A stretch of DNA of 64,000 bases from Mycobacterium shimoidei (GCA_002101905.1 LQPU01000032.1:310001-374000), one strand, 5' to 3'; counted from the stretch's first letter, positions 29,761 to 38,705 are shown. Notes: generated by a model not told the origin, from the sequence alone. Made by a program: numbers and translations.

Positions 29761-30858
29761 ATGACAGATACGCAGACCACTGTGGGGGTGGTCGCCGAAT
29801 CCGGGGCCGACGAGCGTCGCGTGGCGCTGGTCCCGAAGGCGGTCGGGCCGCTGGTGAAAAGCGGGGTGGCCGTCGTCGTCGAGCCCGGTGCCGGCGAGCG
29901 TGCCCTGCTTCCCGACGAGCTCTACACCCAGGCCGGCGCCACCATCGGTGATGCGTGGGCCGCGGACGTCGTGGTCAAGGTGGCGCCGCCGACCCCAGCC
30001 GAGGTCAGCCGGCTCAAAAGCGGCCAAACCCTGATCGGCTTCCTCGCTCCCCGCAACGCCGACAACCAGATCGAGTCGCTGGCCAAGGCGGGCGTCCAGG
30101 CGTTCGCGCTCGAGTCGATCCCGCGAATCTCCCGGGCGCAGGCGATGGACGCGCTGTCCTCGCAAGCCAACGTGGCCGGCTACAAAGCGGTGCTGTTGGC
30201 GGCCTCGGAGTCGACCCGGTTCTTCCCGATGCTGACGACCGCGGCGGGCACCGTGAAACCGGCAACCGTGCTGGTCCTCGGTGTCGGCGTGGCCGGGCTG
30301 CAGGCATTGGCGACCGCCAAACGGTTGGGTGCCCGCACCTCTGGGTACGACGTGCGCCCGGAGGTCGCCGACCAGGTCCGATCGGTGGGCGCGCAGTGGC
30401 TCGATATCGGTATTGATGCATCCGGTGAGGGCGGTTATGCGCGTGAGCTCACCGAGGAAGAACGCGCACAACAGCAGAAAGCGTTGGAGGAGGCGATCAC
30501 CGGGTTCGACGTGGTGATCACCACCGCCTTGGTCCCGGGCAAACCCGCGCCGCGGCTGGTGACCGCCGCGGCGGTGCAAGGCATGAAACCCGGCAGCGTG
30601 GTGGTCGATCTGGCCGGGGAGGCCGGCGGCAACTGCGAACTGACCGAGCCCGGGAAGACCGTCGTCAAACACGACGTCACCATCGCCGCACCGCTGAACC
30701 TGCCGTCGACCATGCCCGAGCATGCCAGTGAGCTCTACAGCAAGAACATCACCGCGCTGCTGGAGTTGCTGATCAAGGAGGGCACGCTGGCGCCCGACTT
30801 CGACGACGAAGTCGTGGCCGCCGCGTGTGTCACCCGGACGGCCGGAGAGGACCGCTAG
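29761..30858 (+). CDS. pntAa: NAD(P) transhydrogenase subunit alpha 1
   Basis: A 365-residue soluble NAD(H)-binding domain I of the proton-translocating transhydrogenase. An alanine-dehydrogenase-like N-terminal half contains ESGADERRVALVPKAV, and the Rossmann motif VLGVGVAGLQALATAKRLGA lies near residue 173. The enzyme uses the proton gradient to make NADPH from NADH. GGTAGGAG precedes the ATG. It is followed directly by pntAb with no gap, giving the three-gene alpha1/alpha2/beta arrangement of Rv0155-Rv0157. Confidence 0.96.
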   Translation: MTDTQTTVGVVAESGADERRVALVPKAVGPLVKSGVAVVVEPGAGERALLPDELYTQAGATIGDAWAADVVVKVAPPTPAEVSRLKSGQTLIGFLAPRNADNQIESLAKAGVQAFALESIPRISRAQAMDALSSQANVAGYKAVLLAASESTRFFPMLTTAAGTVKPATVLVLGVGVAGLQALATAKRLGARTSGYDVRPEVADQVRSVGAQWLDIGIDASGEGGYARELTEEERAQQQKALEEAITGFDVVITTALVPGKPAPRLVTAAAVQGMKPGSVVVDLAGEAGGNCELTEPGKTVVKHDVTIAAPLNLPSTMPEHASELYSKNITALLELLIKEGTLAPDFDDEVVAAACVTRTAGEDR

Positions 30859-31185
30859 ATGTACGACGAGCTGTTGGCCAACCTGGCGATCCTGGTGCTG
30901 TCCGGGTTCGTGGGCTTCGCCGTGATCTCCAAAGTGCCCAACACCCTGCACACCCCGCTGATGTCGGGCACCAACGCCATTCACGGCATCGTGGTGCTCG
31001 GTGCGCTGCTGGTACTGGGGCGCATCGAACATCCGACGCTCGCCCAACAGATCATCCTGTTCGTCGCGCTGGTGTTCGGCACGCTCAACGTCGTCGGCGG
31101 CTTCATCGTCACCGACCGGATGCTGGGCATGTTCAAGGGCAAGAAACCCGCCAAACCCGCAGCCGAGGAGCCGGTGGCCAAATGA
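30859..31185 (+). CDS. pntAb: NAD(P) transhydrogenase subunit alpha 2
   Basis: A 108-residue membrane subunit. Three to four hydrophobic helices, including the LANLAILVLSGFVGFAVISKVPNTLHTPLMSGTNAIHG-type segment, carry part of the proton channel. The C-terminus is Lys/Pro-rich (GKKPAKPAAEEP). It begins immediately after the pntAa stop and overlaps pntB by 4 nt. It corresponds to Rv0156. Confidence 0.96.
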   Translation: MYDELLANLAILVLSGFVGFAVISKVPNTLHTPLMSGTNAIHGIVVLGALLVLGRIEHPTLAQQIILFVALVFGTLNVVGGFIVTDRMLGMFKGKKPAKPAAEEPVAK

Positions 31186-32606
31186 ATTACCTGGTCACGG
31201 TCCTCTACATCATCTCGTTCGCGCTGTTCATCTACGGCCTGATGGGCCTGACCGGCCCCAAGACCGCGGTACGCGGGAACTGGATCGCCGCGACCGGCAT
31301 GGGCATCGCCGTGGCGGCCACCCTGATCTTCATCCGGCACACCGAGCACTGGCCGATGATCATCGCGGGCCTGCTGCTCGGGGTGGTGCTTGGCGTGCCG
31401 CCGGCGCGGCTGACCAAGATGACCGCAATGCCCCAGCTGGTGGCGTTCTTCAACGGCGTCGGGGGTGGCACGGTGGCGTTGATCGCGCTGTCGGAATTCA
31501 TTGACACCACCGGGTTTTCGGACTTCCAGCACGGCGAGTCGCCCACCGTGCACATCGTGGTGGCGTCGTTGTTCGCGGCGATCATCGGCTCGATTTCGTT
31601 CTGGGGGTCGATCATCGCGTTCGGCAAGCTGCAGGAGATCATCTCCGGGCGGCCGATCGGGATCGGGCGCGCACAGCAGCCGTTGAACCTGCTGCTGCTG
31701 GCCGCGGCGGTCGCCGCCGCCGTGGTCATCGGACTCCACGCGCATCCGGGCAGCGGCGGGACCTCGCTGTGGTGGATGATCGGCCTGCTCGCCGCCGCCG
31801 GCGTGCTCGGTCTGATGGTGGTGCTGCCGATCGGCGGGGCCGACATGCCCGTCGTCATCTCCATGCTCAACGCCATGACCGGGCTGTCCGCGGCTGCGGC
31901 CGGGCTGGCGCTGAACAACACCGCGATGATCGTCGCGGGCATGATCGTCGGCGCCTCGGGTTCGATCCTGACCAACCTGATGGCCAAGGCGATGAACCGG
32001 TCGATCCCGGCCATCGTCGCCGGTGGTTTCGGCGGCGGGGGCGTGGCGCCGGGCGGCGCAGACGGCGGCGACAAGCACGTCAAGTCGACCTCGGCGGCCG
32101 ACGCGGCCATCCAAATGGCCTACGCCAACCAGGTGATCGTGGTTCCGGGCTACGGGATGGCCGTCGCGCAGGCCCAGCACGCGGTCAAGGACATGGCGAC
32201 CCTGCTGGAAAGCCGCGGTGTGCCGGTCAAGTACGCGATCCATCCAGTGGCCGGACGGATGCCCGGCCACATGAACGTGCTGTTGGCCGAGGCCGAGGTC
32301 GATTACGACGCGATGAAGGACATGGACGACATCAACGACGAGTTCGCCCGCACCGACGTCGCGCTGGTCATCGGGGCCAACGACGTCACCAACCCGGCCG
32401 CCCGCAACGAGGCGTCCAGCCCCATCTACGGCATGCCGATTCTCAACGTGGACAAGGCGAAGTCGGTGATCGTGCTCAAGCGGTCGATGAATTCGGGATT
32501 CGCCGGCATCGACAACCCGCTGTTCTACGCCGACGGCACCACGATGCTGTTCGGGGACGCGAAGAAATCGGTGTCGCAGGTAACCGAGGAGCTGAAGGCC
32601 CTCTAA
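31182..32606 (+). CDS. pntB: NAD(P) transhydrogenase subunit beta
   Basis: A 474-residue subunit. The N-terminal two-thirds has about nine membrane helices forming the proton path, and the C-terminal domain III (after residue about 300) binds NADP(H) with the VPGYGMAVAQAQHAVKDM motif. A closing segment reads KRSMNSGFAGIDNPLFY. The ATG at 31182 overlaps the pntAb stop by 4 nt. It corresponds to Rv0157. It ends in a large inverted repeat shared with the convergent microprotein gene. Confidence 0.96.
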   Translation: MNYLVTVLYIISFALFIYGLMGLTGPKTAVRGNWIAATGMGIAVAATLIFIRHTEHWPMIIAGLLLGVVLGVPPARLTKMTAMPQLVAFFNGVGGGTVALIALSEFIDTTGFSDFQHGESPTVHIVVASLFAAIIGSISFWGSIIAFGKLQEIISGRPIGIGRAQQPLNLLLLAAAVAAAVVIGLHAHPGSGGTSLWWMIGLLAAAGVLGLMVVLPIGGADMPVVISMLNAMTGLSAAAAGLALNNTAMIVAGMIVGASGSILTNLMAKAMNRSIPAIVAGGFGGGGVAPGGADGGDKHVKSTSAADAAIQMAYANQVIVVPGYGMAVAQAQHAVKDMATLLESRGVPVKYAIHPVAGRMPGHMNVLLAEAEVDYDAMKDMDDINDEFARTDVALVIGANDVTNPAARNEASSPIYGMPILNVDKAKSVIVLKRSMNSGFAGIDNPLFYADGTTMLFGDAKKSVSQVTEELKAL

Positions 32607-32614
32607 CTAAAGAG

Positions 32615-32677
32615 CGCCGAGATCGACATCGGCGAGCCGGTTACTCGCAACTTTTCGCGCTGGCGTCGATCTCGGCG
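32615..32677. terminator. Inverted repeat between pntB and the microprotein gene
   Basis: CGCCGAGATCGAC (32615-32627) pairs perfectly with GTCGATCTCGGCG (32665-32677), a 13-bp stem around a 37-base loop that contains a smaller GCGAG/CTCGC pair. It starts 8 bp after the pntB stop and ends 13 bp before the stop of the opposing gene, as expected of a terminator serving both. Confidence 0.6.
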
Positions 32678-32690
32678 GGGATCGCGTCGA

Positions 32691-32822
32691 TCAGACCGGG
32701 GGATACGCCGGCGGGGGGTAGCCGTTACCGTCGACGACGCCGCGGAACCCCCACGGCACGAACCGGAACCACCACTCGACCTCGTCGGTAAAGTCGTAGC
32801 TCGGGTTGGGATCCGGATTCAT
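32691..32822 (-). CDS. Tryptophan/proline-rich microprotein (Rv0157A-like)
   Basis: A 43-residue open frame with an ATG preceded at good spacing by GAGAGGTG. The peptide is acidic at the N-terminus, has a WWFRFVPWGFRG aromatic core at residues about 17-28 and ends in a PPPAYPPV tail. M. tuberculosis carries an annotated gene of about the same size (Rv0157A) at this position between pntB and the TetR gene. Function is unknown; the aromatic core and proline tail suggest membrane or protein association, but this is a guess. Confidence 0.7.
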   Translation of the reverse strand: MNPDPNPSYDFTDEVEWWFRFVPWGFRGVVDGNGYPPPAYPPV

Positions 32823-32967
32823 GTGATCACCTCTCGAGTCGCGACGTGCTTCGTCGAAAGTCTAGTCCTGTCAGTCGGCGGTGCGACAGCCCACCGGCGG
32901 GTTTGCATAAACTACTAACCAGTTGATTGACCGGCAACCGATCCGGTCCTGTCGATAGTGAGTAGAG

Positions 32968-33624
32968 ATGGCTTCCGAGAACGGGCGCACCCGCCGCGAG
33001 GAGTTGCTGAGGGTTGCCACCAAATTGTTCGCTGCTCGTGGCTACCACGGCACCCGGATGGACGACGTCGCCGACGTGGTGGGGCTGAACAAGGCGACGG
33101 TGTACCACTACTACGCCAGCAAGTCGCTGATCCTCTACGACATCTATCAGCGGGCCGCCGAGCGCACACTGGCCGCCGTGCACGACGATCCGTCGATCTC
33201 CGCACGCGAGGCGCTCTACCAGTACACCGTGCGGCTGCTCGATCAGATCGCCGCCAACCCCGAAGGTGCGGCGGTGTACTTCCAGGAGCAGCCCTACATC
33301 ACGGAGTGGTTCACCGAAGAGCAGGTGGCCGCGGTGCGTGAGAAGGAGAGCCAGGTCTACGAACACGTGCACGGGCTCATCGATCGCGGTATCGCCAGCG
33401 GTGAGTTCTACGAGTGCGACTCCCACGTGCTGGCACTGGGTTATATCGGGATGACGCTGGGCGCTTACCGGTGGCTGCGGCCGAGCGGACGCCGCAGTGC
33501 CAAGGAGATCGCCGCCGAATTCAGCACCGCGCTGCTGCGGGGATTGATCCGAGACGAGCAGATCCGGGTGGAGTCGCCGCTGGGCGTCAAAACCGAAATC
33601 GATACAGCCGGTCGAAGTTCCTGA
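32968..33624 (+). CDS. TetR family regulator (Rv0158-like)
   Basis: A 218-residue TetR protein with the helix-turn-helix GYHGTRMDDVADVVGLNKATVYHYY near residues 25-49 and a ligand domain resembling the KstR2/FadR-type lipid-responsive regulators (YFQEQPYITEWFTEEQ). The upstream gap has an AACCAGTTGATT element that may be autoregulatory. It corresponds to Rv0158. Its 3' end overlaps the opposing methyltransferase gene by 38 bp. Confidence 0.85.
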   Translation: MASENGRTRREELLRVATKLFAARGYHGTRMDDVADVVGLNKATVYHYYASKSLILYDIYQRAAERTLAAVHDDPSISAREALYQYTVRLLDQIAANPEGAAVYFQEQPYITEWFTEEQVAAVREKESQVYEHVHGLIDRGIASGEFYECDSHVLALGYIGMTLGAYRWLRPSGRRSAKEIAAEFSTALLRGLIRDEQIRVESPLGVKTEIDTAGRSS

Positions 33625-34402
33625 TTACCGGGATCGCGCCGACGATCCGGTAGAACAGGCGCTGCGGCTGCGACGGGATCTTTGCCGGGTCGACGATCGG
33701 TGCTATTTCGACGAGCTTCAGCCGCGGGTTGGGTTCGGTGAATTCGCGGCCGTCACGGGTGCCGGATTTGACGATCCCCTTGGTGAAGACCTTCGACAGT
33801 CGGGGCGCCCACGGCGCCTCCAGGTCGGCCAGCAATTCACCGTGCTCGAACCGATCGAGCAGCCGGCGCAGCAGGTCGCCTACCTCGGCCTCGGTCAGGT
33901 ACATCAGCAGTCCCTCGGCGACGGTCAACGCGGGGCGGTCCGCCGGTACCTGGTCGAGCCAGTGCGCATCGGTGACCGACGAGGCGATCATGCGGTAGCC
34001 GTCGGTGTCGTCGTACAACTTGCGTCGCAAGTCGATGACTTGCGGCACGTCGACGTCGAACCACTGCACCCCGGCGGGCGGCCGCAGCCGCAGGTAGCGA
34101 GTGTCCAGCCCGCAGCCCAAATGCAACACCGCAGCGTTGGGATGGCGGTCCAGGAACTCGGCCGCCCACGCGTCAAGCTTGCTGGCGCGCGCCGCAACCA
34201 GAAACTGGTACAGCGATGGCTGGACCTTGCGGTGTAACCGGGCGAAGTCATAGTCGATGCACTGCACCGCCTCGGCGGCCGCCTGGTCGCCGAGAACCGG
34301 TTGCGCCGAACGGCTTTCGTAAGCACGGAGGTACAGCGTGCACAGATTCGTCCACTCCACCGAGCCCCACCGCACCCCGGAAAAGTCGACCTTGTCCGTC
34401 AT
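33587..34402 (-). CDS. TcmP/LCM-type SAM-dependent methyltransferase
   Basis: A 271-residue methyltransferase paralogous to the one at 16870: VLHLGCGLDTRYLRL near residue 88, WFDVDVPQV and [12 protein letters not shown] near 160 are shared. GGAGG precedes the ATG at 34402. Its start overlaps the end of a GbsR/MarR regulator gene by 4 nt, so regulator and methyltransferase are coupled. It opens a five-gene block that takes the place of PE3 and PE4 in M. tuberculosis. The acceptor is unknown. Confidence 0.85.
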   Translation of the reverse strand: MTDKVDFSGVRWGSVEWTNLCTLYLRAYESRSAQPVLGDQAAAEAVQCIDYDFARLHRKVQPSLYQFLVAARASKLDAWAAEFLDRHPNAAVLHLGCGLDTRYLRLRPPAGVQWFDVDVPQVIDLRRKLYDDTDGYRMIASSVTDAHWLDQVPADRPALTVAEGLLMYLTEAEVGDLLRRLLDRFEHGELLADLEAPWAPRLSKVFTKGIVKSGTRDGREFTEPNPRLKLVEIAPIVDPAKIPSQPQRLFYRIVGAIPVIRNFDRLYRFRF

Positions 34403-34866
34403 CGCTGCCTCCTGGCCCGGTAGTCCTGCCACAACCGCGCGAGTTCGTCGCGGTAGTCGGTGTTGCAGAACTCACAGAAATCCCGAAAGTCCTCCAGCCG
34501 CTGCCGTTGTTCGGGGCGGTCCTCGCCAAGGATTCGCAAGCCGAACTCGGCGGCGGGCACACCCGGCTGCATGAGCCTCAGCTGCACATTGAGGACATGA
34601 GTGAAACCGCCGGGGGTGACGCGGTAGCGGTGTTCACGCGAGGCCGACGGCAGACGCTCGATCATCCCGGCGGCCAGCAGCTGGCGGGCCACCGTGCTGA
34701 TCGATGCTTTGCTCACCGACAGCGCCGTCGCCAACTCCGCCAGCGACTGCTGCGGCGGATTGCAGATCATCAGCCAGCCGTAAACCCGGCCCATGGTCGG
34801 CGGCCCGCCCAGCCCCTCGAAGAACAAGCCCATGCGGTCGACGAACTCGGCCTCGTCCGGAGACAT
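34399..34866 (-). CDS. GbsR/MarR-type winged-helix regulator
   Basis: A 155-residue regulator beginning SPDEAEFVDRMGLFFEGLGGP. The winged helix spans SLAELATALSVSKASISTVARQLLAAGMIERL around residues 42-73, with a basic wing after it, and a C-terminal helical segment includes FCEFCNTDYRDELARLWQDY. The third of three clustered start codons (34866) is best placed after AAGGG. It is coupled to the methyltransferase and divergent from an SDR, so it probably controls one or both. Confidence 0.82.
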   Translation of the reverse strand: MSPDEAEFVDRMGLFFEGLGGPPTMGRVYGWLMICNPPQQSLAELATALSVSKASISTVARQLLAAGMIERLPSASREHRYRVTPGGFTHVLNVQLRLMQPGVPAAEFGLRILGEDRPEQRQRLEDFRDFCEFCNTDYRDELARLWQDYRARRQR

Positions 34867-34952
34867 CATCACCCTTCATTCAGGACAAACTAAACGTACT
34901 GTATCTACTCCCGGTGTGACTGGCGGTCCGGGCGGCGCCGAGACTGGTCGGC

Positions 34953-35729
34953 GTGACTACTGACGTGTTCCGCTTGGACGGGAAGGTCGCCGTGGTGACC
35001 GGCGGCGGCCGGGGCATCGGCCTGATGATCGCGCGCGGACTGCTGCAAGCCGGTGCGACGGTGTATCTGTCCAGCCGCAAAGAGGCCGAGCTCGACGCCG
35101 CCGTGGCGGAGCTGTCGACCGACGGACCGGTCCATGCCATCCCCGCCGACCTGGGCACCGCCGAGGGAGTGCAAACACTTGCCGGCGGACTGGCCGACCG
35201 GGAAGACGCGTTGCACGTGCTGTTCAACAACGCGGGGGCCGCTTGGGGAGCGCCGTTCGACGAATTTCCCGAGTCCGGGTTCGACAAAGTCTTCAATGTC
35301 AACGTCAAAGGGCTGTTCCTGCTGACTCGCGCCCTGGTGCCGATGTTGATTGCCGGCGCGACCGACGATGACCCGGCCCGGGTGATCAATACCGGCAGCG
35401 TCGACGGGATCGTCGCGCCGGGGCGGGGCAGAAACAATTTCTCGTACAGCGCCAGCAAGGCGGCCGTGCACATGCTGACCCAGCACCTCGCCCGAGAACT
35501 AGCGCCGCAGATTCTGGTCAACGCGATCGCGCCCGGGCTTTTTCAGTCCCGGATGACCAAGGAGTTGCTGCGGGGCGGGCCCGACGCGGTCGGTTCGCTG
35601 CTGCCTTTGAAACGGATTGGCCAACCGCACGACATGGCCGGCATCGCGGTGTTTCTCGCCAGCCGCGCCAGTTCCTACATCACCGGTGCGGTCATCCCGG
35701 TCGATGGCGGGGCCAGCGTCATTCGTTGA
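34953..35729 (+). CDS. Short-chain dehydrogenase/reductase
   Basis: A 258-residue classical SDR. It has the TGGGRGIGLMIARGL cofactor loop near residue 16, an NNAGAAWG motif near 92, and the catalytic Ser and YSASK near residues 150-170. The closing SYITGAVIPVDGG is standard. It begins with GTG and is divergent from the GbsR/MarR gene with an 86-bp gap. The stop codon is followed 10 bp later by the 90-bp repeat array. Substrate unknown. Confidence 0.87.
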   Translation: MTTDVFRLDGKVAVVTGGGRGIGLMIARGLLQAGATVYLSSRKEAELDAAVAELSTDGPVHAIPADLGTAEGVQTLAGGLADREDALHVLFNNAGAAWGAPFDEFPESGFDKVFNVNVKGLFLLTRALVPMLIAGATDDDPARVINTGSVDGIVAPGRGRNNFSYSASKAAVHMLTQHLARELAPQILVNAIAPGLFQSRMTKELLRGGPDAVGSLLPLKRIGQPHDMAGIAVFLASRASSYITGAVIPVDGGASVIR

Positions 35730-35739
35730 GCTGGCTCAG

Positions 35740-35970
35740 TTGCCCGGCTCCGCCTCGTCGCGCTGCGCGTCCCCCTCGCCGCTTCGCGGCTGGGGGTGCC
35801 CCCACCGCATCGTCGCCGGACTGGGTTAATTGCCCGGCTCCTCCTCATCGCGCTACGCGGTCTGCATCGTCGCCGCTTCGCGGCTGGGGGTGCCCCCACC
35901 GCATCGTCGCCGCGCTGGGTTAATTGCCCGGCTCCTCCTCGTCGCGCTGCGCGCTCCGCATCGTCGCCGC
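35740..35970. repeat. Three tandem copies of a ~90-94-bp GC-rich repeat
   Basis: Units begin TTGCCCGGCTCC at 35740, 35830 and 35924 (spacing 90 and 94 bp). Units 1 and 2 share a block with two small hairpins, CCGCTTCGCGG and GGGGGTGCCCCC, followed by a CACCGCATCGTCGCCG segment. The third is truncated after about 47 bp and lies inside the opposing hydrolase gene, encoding its C-terminal residues and stop codon. Confidence 0.85.
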
Positions 35971-36861
35971 GCCCAGATGCTGGTCGAGGAAGGCGATCTG
36001 GTCGGCGACAACTCGCTCGAACGCGTCGCCGACATAGATCGCGAAGTGACCATCCGGATAAACCTTGACTTCGCCGCGGGGCGCGGCAGCGGCGTACCGA
36101 AGCGTGGGACCGGCGGGCGCCACCGAGTCGGTTTCACACACGCAGAACAGGATCGGACACGACACCTTGGCGGCCAGCCGGCCCGGACGGTAGGACAAGA
36201 GCTTCACCCCGATCCGGGCCGCGACCTCGTTTCGCAGCGACACGCCCTCGGGCACCAACTTCAGATAGCCGGGGTACGCATCGGGGGCGTTCATCAGCGC
36301 GACTTCGCCCGGGTTGCCGGCCGTGGCGACCATCACCGGGGGCCGGCCGAAGCGGGCGCCGATGATGTCGCGTATCGCCAAGGCGGTGATGCGCGCGCTG
36401 ATCCACGGGCTGAGCGTGCCGAAGGAGGCGATGCTGTCGGTGAACGGGCACTGCGAGACGACAGCCGCGATCCCCGGTATCCGCGCCGCTGTGGCAATCA
36501 CGTGTCCACCGGCAAACGACGTGCCCCACAGTGCAATTCGATTGACGTCGATGCCGGAAAGGGTGCGGGCGTACGCGATGGCGGCGACCCAATCCTGCAA
36601 CTGCATGCCGATGTCGAGGACCTGGCGCGGCTGGCCTTCGCTGTCGCCGAAGTTTCGGTAGTCGAACACCAGGCACGCATACCCGGCGGCGCTGAACCGT
36701 TCGGCGTAGGCGTCCAGCCGCATCGTGCGCACCGCGCCCAGCCCGTGGGCCATCACGATCAGCGGCGCATCGCCGGAGCGGTCGGGGCGGTACAGCCAGG
36801 CGCTGATCCGCTCGTGACCGGAGTTGAACCAGACGTCGTCCCGCGCCACCATGTGCCGCAT
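35920..36861 (-). CDS. Alpha/beta hydrolase (dienelactone hydrolase/S15-like)
   Basis: A 313-residue serine hydrolase. It has a MAHGLGAVRTMRLDAYAERF oxyanion region near residue 37, the nucleophile in WGTSFAGGHV near 113, an acid in ETDSVAP near 245 and the histidine in YPDGHFAIY near 272. Esterase, lipase or acyl-CoA-related activity is possible. The last dozen or so residues (ending RDEEEPGN) and the stop codon come from the third copy of the adjacent repeat, so the tail is probably non-native. It is divergent from the large FadE gene with a 47-bp gap. Confidence 0.83.
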   Translation of the reverse strand: MRHMVARDDVWFNSGHERISAWLYRPDRSGDAPLIVMAHGLGAVRTMRLDAYAERFSAAGYACLVFDYRNFGDSEGQPRQVLDIGMQLQDWVAAIAYARTLSGIDVNRIALWGTSFAGGHVIATAARIPGIAAVVSQCPFTDSIASFGTLSPWISARITALAIRDIIGARFGRPPVMVATAGNPGEVALMNAPDAYPGYLKLVPEGVSLRNEVAARIGVKLLSYRPGRLAAKVSCPILFCVCETDSVAPAGPTLRYAAAAPRGEVKVYPDGHFAIYVGDAFERVVADQIAFLDQHLGAATMRSAQRDEEEPGN

Positions 36862-36908
36862 TGTTCCGTACGGTGAGATGACATGAAAGACCGACGGCGG
36901 AGGATGCG

Positions 36909-38705
36909 GTGAAATCGACGTTGCTGTCCCGGCGTGACCTGGACTTCCTGCTGTTCGAGTGGTTGCGAGTCGAGGACTTGACGAAGCGCGCGCGGTTCGC
37001 CGAGCACTCCCCGGAGACGTTTTCTGACGTGCTCGAGCTGTGTGAACAGTTGGCGACCCGATACTTCGCGCCGCACAACAAGAAAAGCGACAACCACGAA
37101 CCCAGCTTCGACGGCTCGAGGGTCACGGTGATCCCCGAAGTCAAAGACGCGCTGGACGCTTTCGCTCGCGCTGACCTGATCGGGATGGCCATGGACTACG
37201 AACTGGGCGGGGCGCAACTCCCGGTGACCGTCGCGCAGGCGGGGTCGGCCTGGTTGTCGGCGGCCAACGTCAGCACCGCCGGCTACCTGATGCTCACGAC
37301 CGGCAACGCAAATCTGATCGCGAAGTTCGGTACGCCCGAACAGGTTTCGACGTTCGTAAAGCCGATGCTGGCCGGCCGATTCTTCGGGACTATGTGCTTG
37401 TCCGAGACCCAGGCCGGGTCCTCGCTGGGCGACATCCTCACCCGCGCCGAGCCACGCGAGGACGGCAGCTACCGGCTGTTCGGATCGAAGATGTGGATTT
37501 CCGGCGGCGATCACGAAATGAGCGAGAACATCGTGCATCTTGTGTTGGCCAAGATCGCCGGCGGCCCGCCCGGCACCAAGGGCATCTCGCTGTTCATCGT
37601 GCCCAAATACCTTGTCGGCGACGACGGCGCCGTCGGGCAGCGCAACGACGTGGTGCTGGCCGGGCTCAACCACAAGATGGGTTACCGGGGAATCACCAAC
37701 ACCGTGCTGAATTTCGGCGAAGGAGGCTATCTCCCGGACGGTGAGCCCGGCGCGGTGGGCTACCTGGTCGGCGAACCGCACCGCGGCCTTGCCTACATGT
37801 TCCACATGATGAACGAGGCCCGCCTCGGGGTGGGTATGGGCGCTGTCGCACTCGGCTACACCGCATACCTGAAGTCACTGCAGTACGCCCGCGAGCGGCC
37901 CCAAGGACGTCCGGTGACAGCGAAAGACTTTGCCGCACCGCAAGTTCCGATCATCGAGCACGCGGATATCAAACGCATGCTGCTGGCGCAGAAATCCTAC
38001 GTCGAGGGCGCGATGGCGCTGGCACTGTACTGTGCCCGGCTGGTCGACATCCAGCACAGCCCGGAATCCGATGACGAGCTGGACAAGGCCACGCTGCTGC
38101 TGGACATCTTGACACCGGTCGCCAAAAGCTGGCCGTCACAGTGGTGCCTGGAAGCCAACAACCTGGCGATCCAGGTGCACGGCGGTTACGGCTACACCCG
38201 TGAGTACGACGTCGAGCAGCACTACCGGGACAATCGCCTCAACCCGATTCACGAGGGGACCCACGGCATCCAAAGCCTGGACCTGCTGGGCCGCAAGGTT
38301 ACTGCGCGCAGCGGCGCCAGCTTGGTGGCGCTTGAGGGCGCGGTGGCCGAAACCATCGCGGCTGCTCGGTCAGCAGGCGGTGAGCTCGCTGAGCTGGCCG
38401 GCCAACTGCACGCGGTCACCCAGCGTCTGGCGGCGGTGACGACGGCGATGTTCGCGTCCGGTGACATCGAGGCCGCGCTGGCCAACAGCGCCATCTACCT
38501 CGAGGCATTCGGGCACATCGTGATCGCCTGGATGTGGCTGGAGCAGGTATTGGCCGCCGATGGGAAGCCCGGCGACTTCTACGACGGAAAACGCCAGGCG
38601 GGCCGCTACTTCTTTCGCTACGAATTACCCAGGACCGCACCGCAACTCGATCTGTTGGAGAGTCTGGACCGGACCACCTTGGAGATGCGGCCGCAGTGGT
38701 TCTAG
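36909..38705 (+). CDS. Large acyl-CoA dehydrogenase (FadE5/DmdC-like)
   Basis: A 598-residue acyl-CoA dehydrogenase of the long subclass with an extra C-terminal helical domain. It has the CLSETQAGSSLGDI flavin motif near residue 165, a MWISGGDHEM region near 197, the catalytic Glu in NPIHEGTHGIQ near 448 and a closing RYFFRYELP segment. It would desaturate a CoA thioester; the length resembles FadE5 (Rv0244c). GTG start preceded by GGAGG. It overlaps the FAD-linked oxidase gene by 10 nt, so they are probably cotranscribed. Confidence 0.87.
   Translation: MKSTLLSRRDLDFLLFEWLRVEDLTKRARFAEHSPETFSDVLELCEQLATRYFAPHNKKSDNHEPSFDGSRVTVIPEVKDALDAFARADLIGMAMDYELGGAQLPVTVAQAGSAWLSAANVSTAGYLMLTTGNANLIAKFGTPEQVSTFVKPMLAGRFFGTMCLSETQAGSSLGDILTRAEPREDGSYRLFGSKMWISGGDHEMSENIVHLVLAKIAGGPPGTKGISLFIVPKYLVGDDGAVGQRNDVVLAGLNHKMGYRGITNTVLNFGEGGYLPDGEPGAVGYLVGEPHRGLAYMFHMMNEARLGVGMGAVALGYTAYLKSLQYARERPQGRPVTAKDFAAPQVPIIEHADIKRMLLAQKSYVEGAMALALYCARLVDIQHSPESDDELDKATLLLDILTPVAKSWPSQWCLEANNLAIQVHGGYGYTREYDVEQHYRDNRLNPIHEGTHGIQSLDLLGRKVTARSGASLVALEGAVAETIAAARSAGGELAELAGQLHAVTQRLAAVTTAMFASGDIEAALANSAIYLEAFGHIVIAWMWLEQVLAADGKPGDFYDGKRQAGRYFFRYELPRTAPQLDLLESLDRTTLEMRPQWF

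Noticed and set aside
29215-31047. A 610-residue open frame antisense to pntAa and its upstream gene
   Set aside because: It is a GC-rich antisense shadow without domain signatures; both sense genes are clear.
30981-32270. A 429-residue His-rich open frame antisense to pntAb and pntB
   Set aside because: Composition (many His, Arg, Gly, Asp) is that of reversed membrane-protein codons, and no motif is present.
35740-35970. Insertion sequence
   Set aside because: No transposase and no terminal inverted repeats or target duplication; units are simple tandem repeats.
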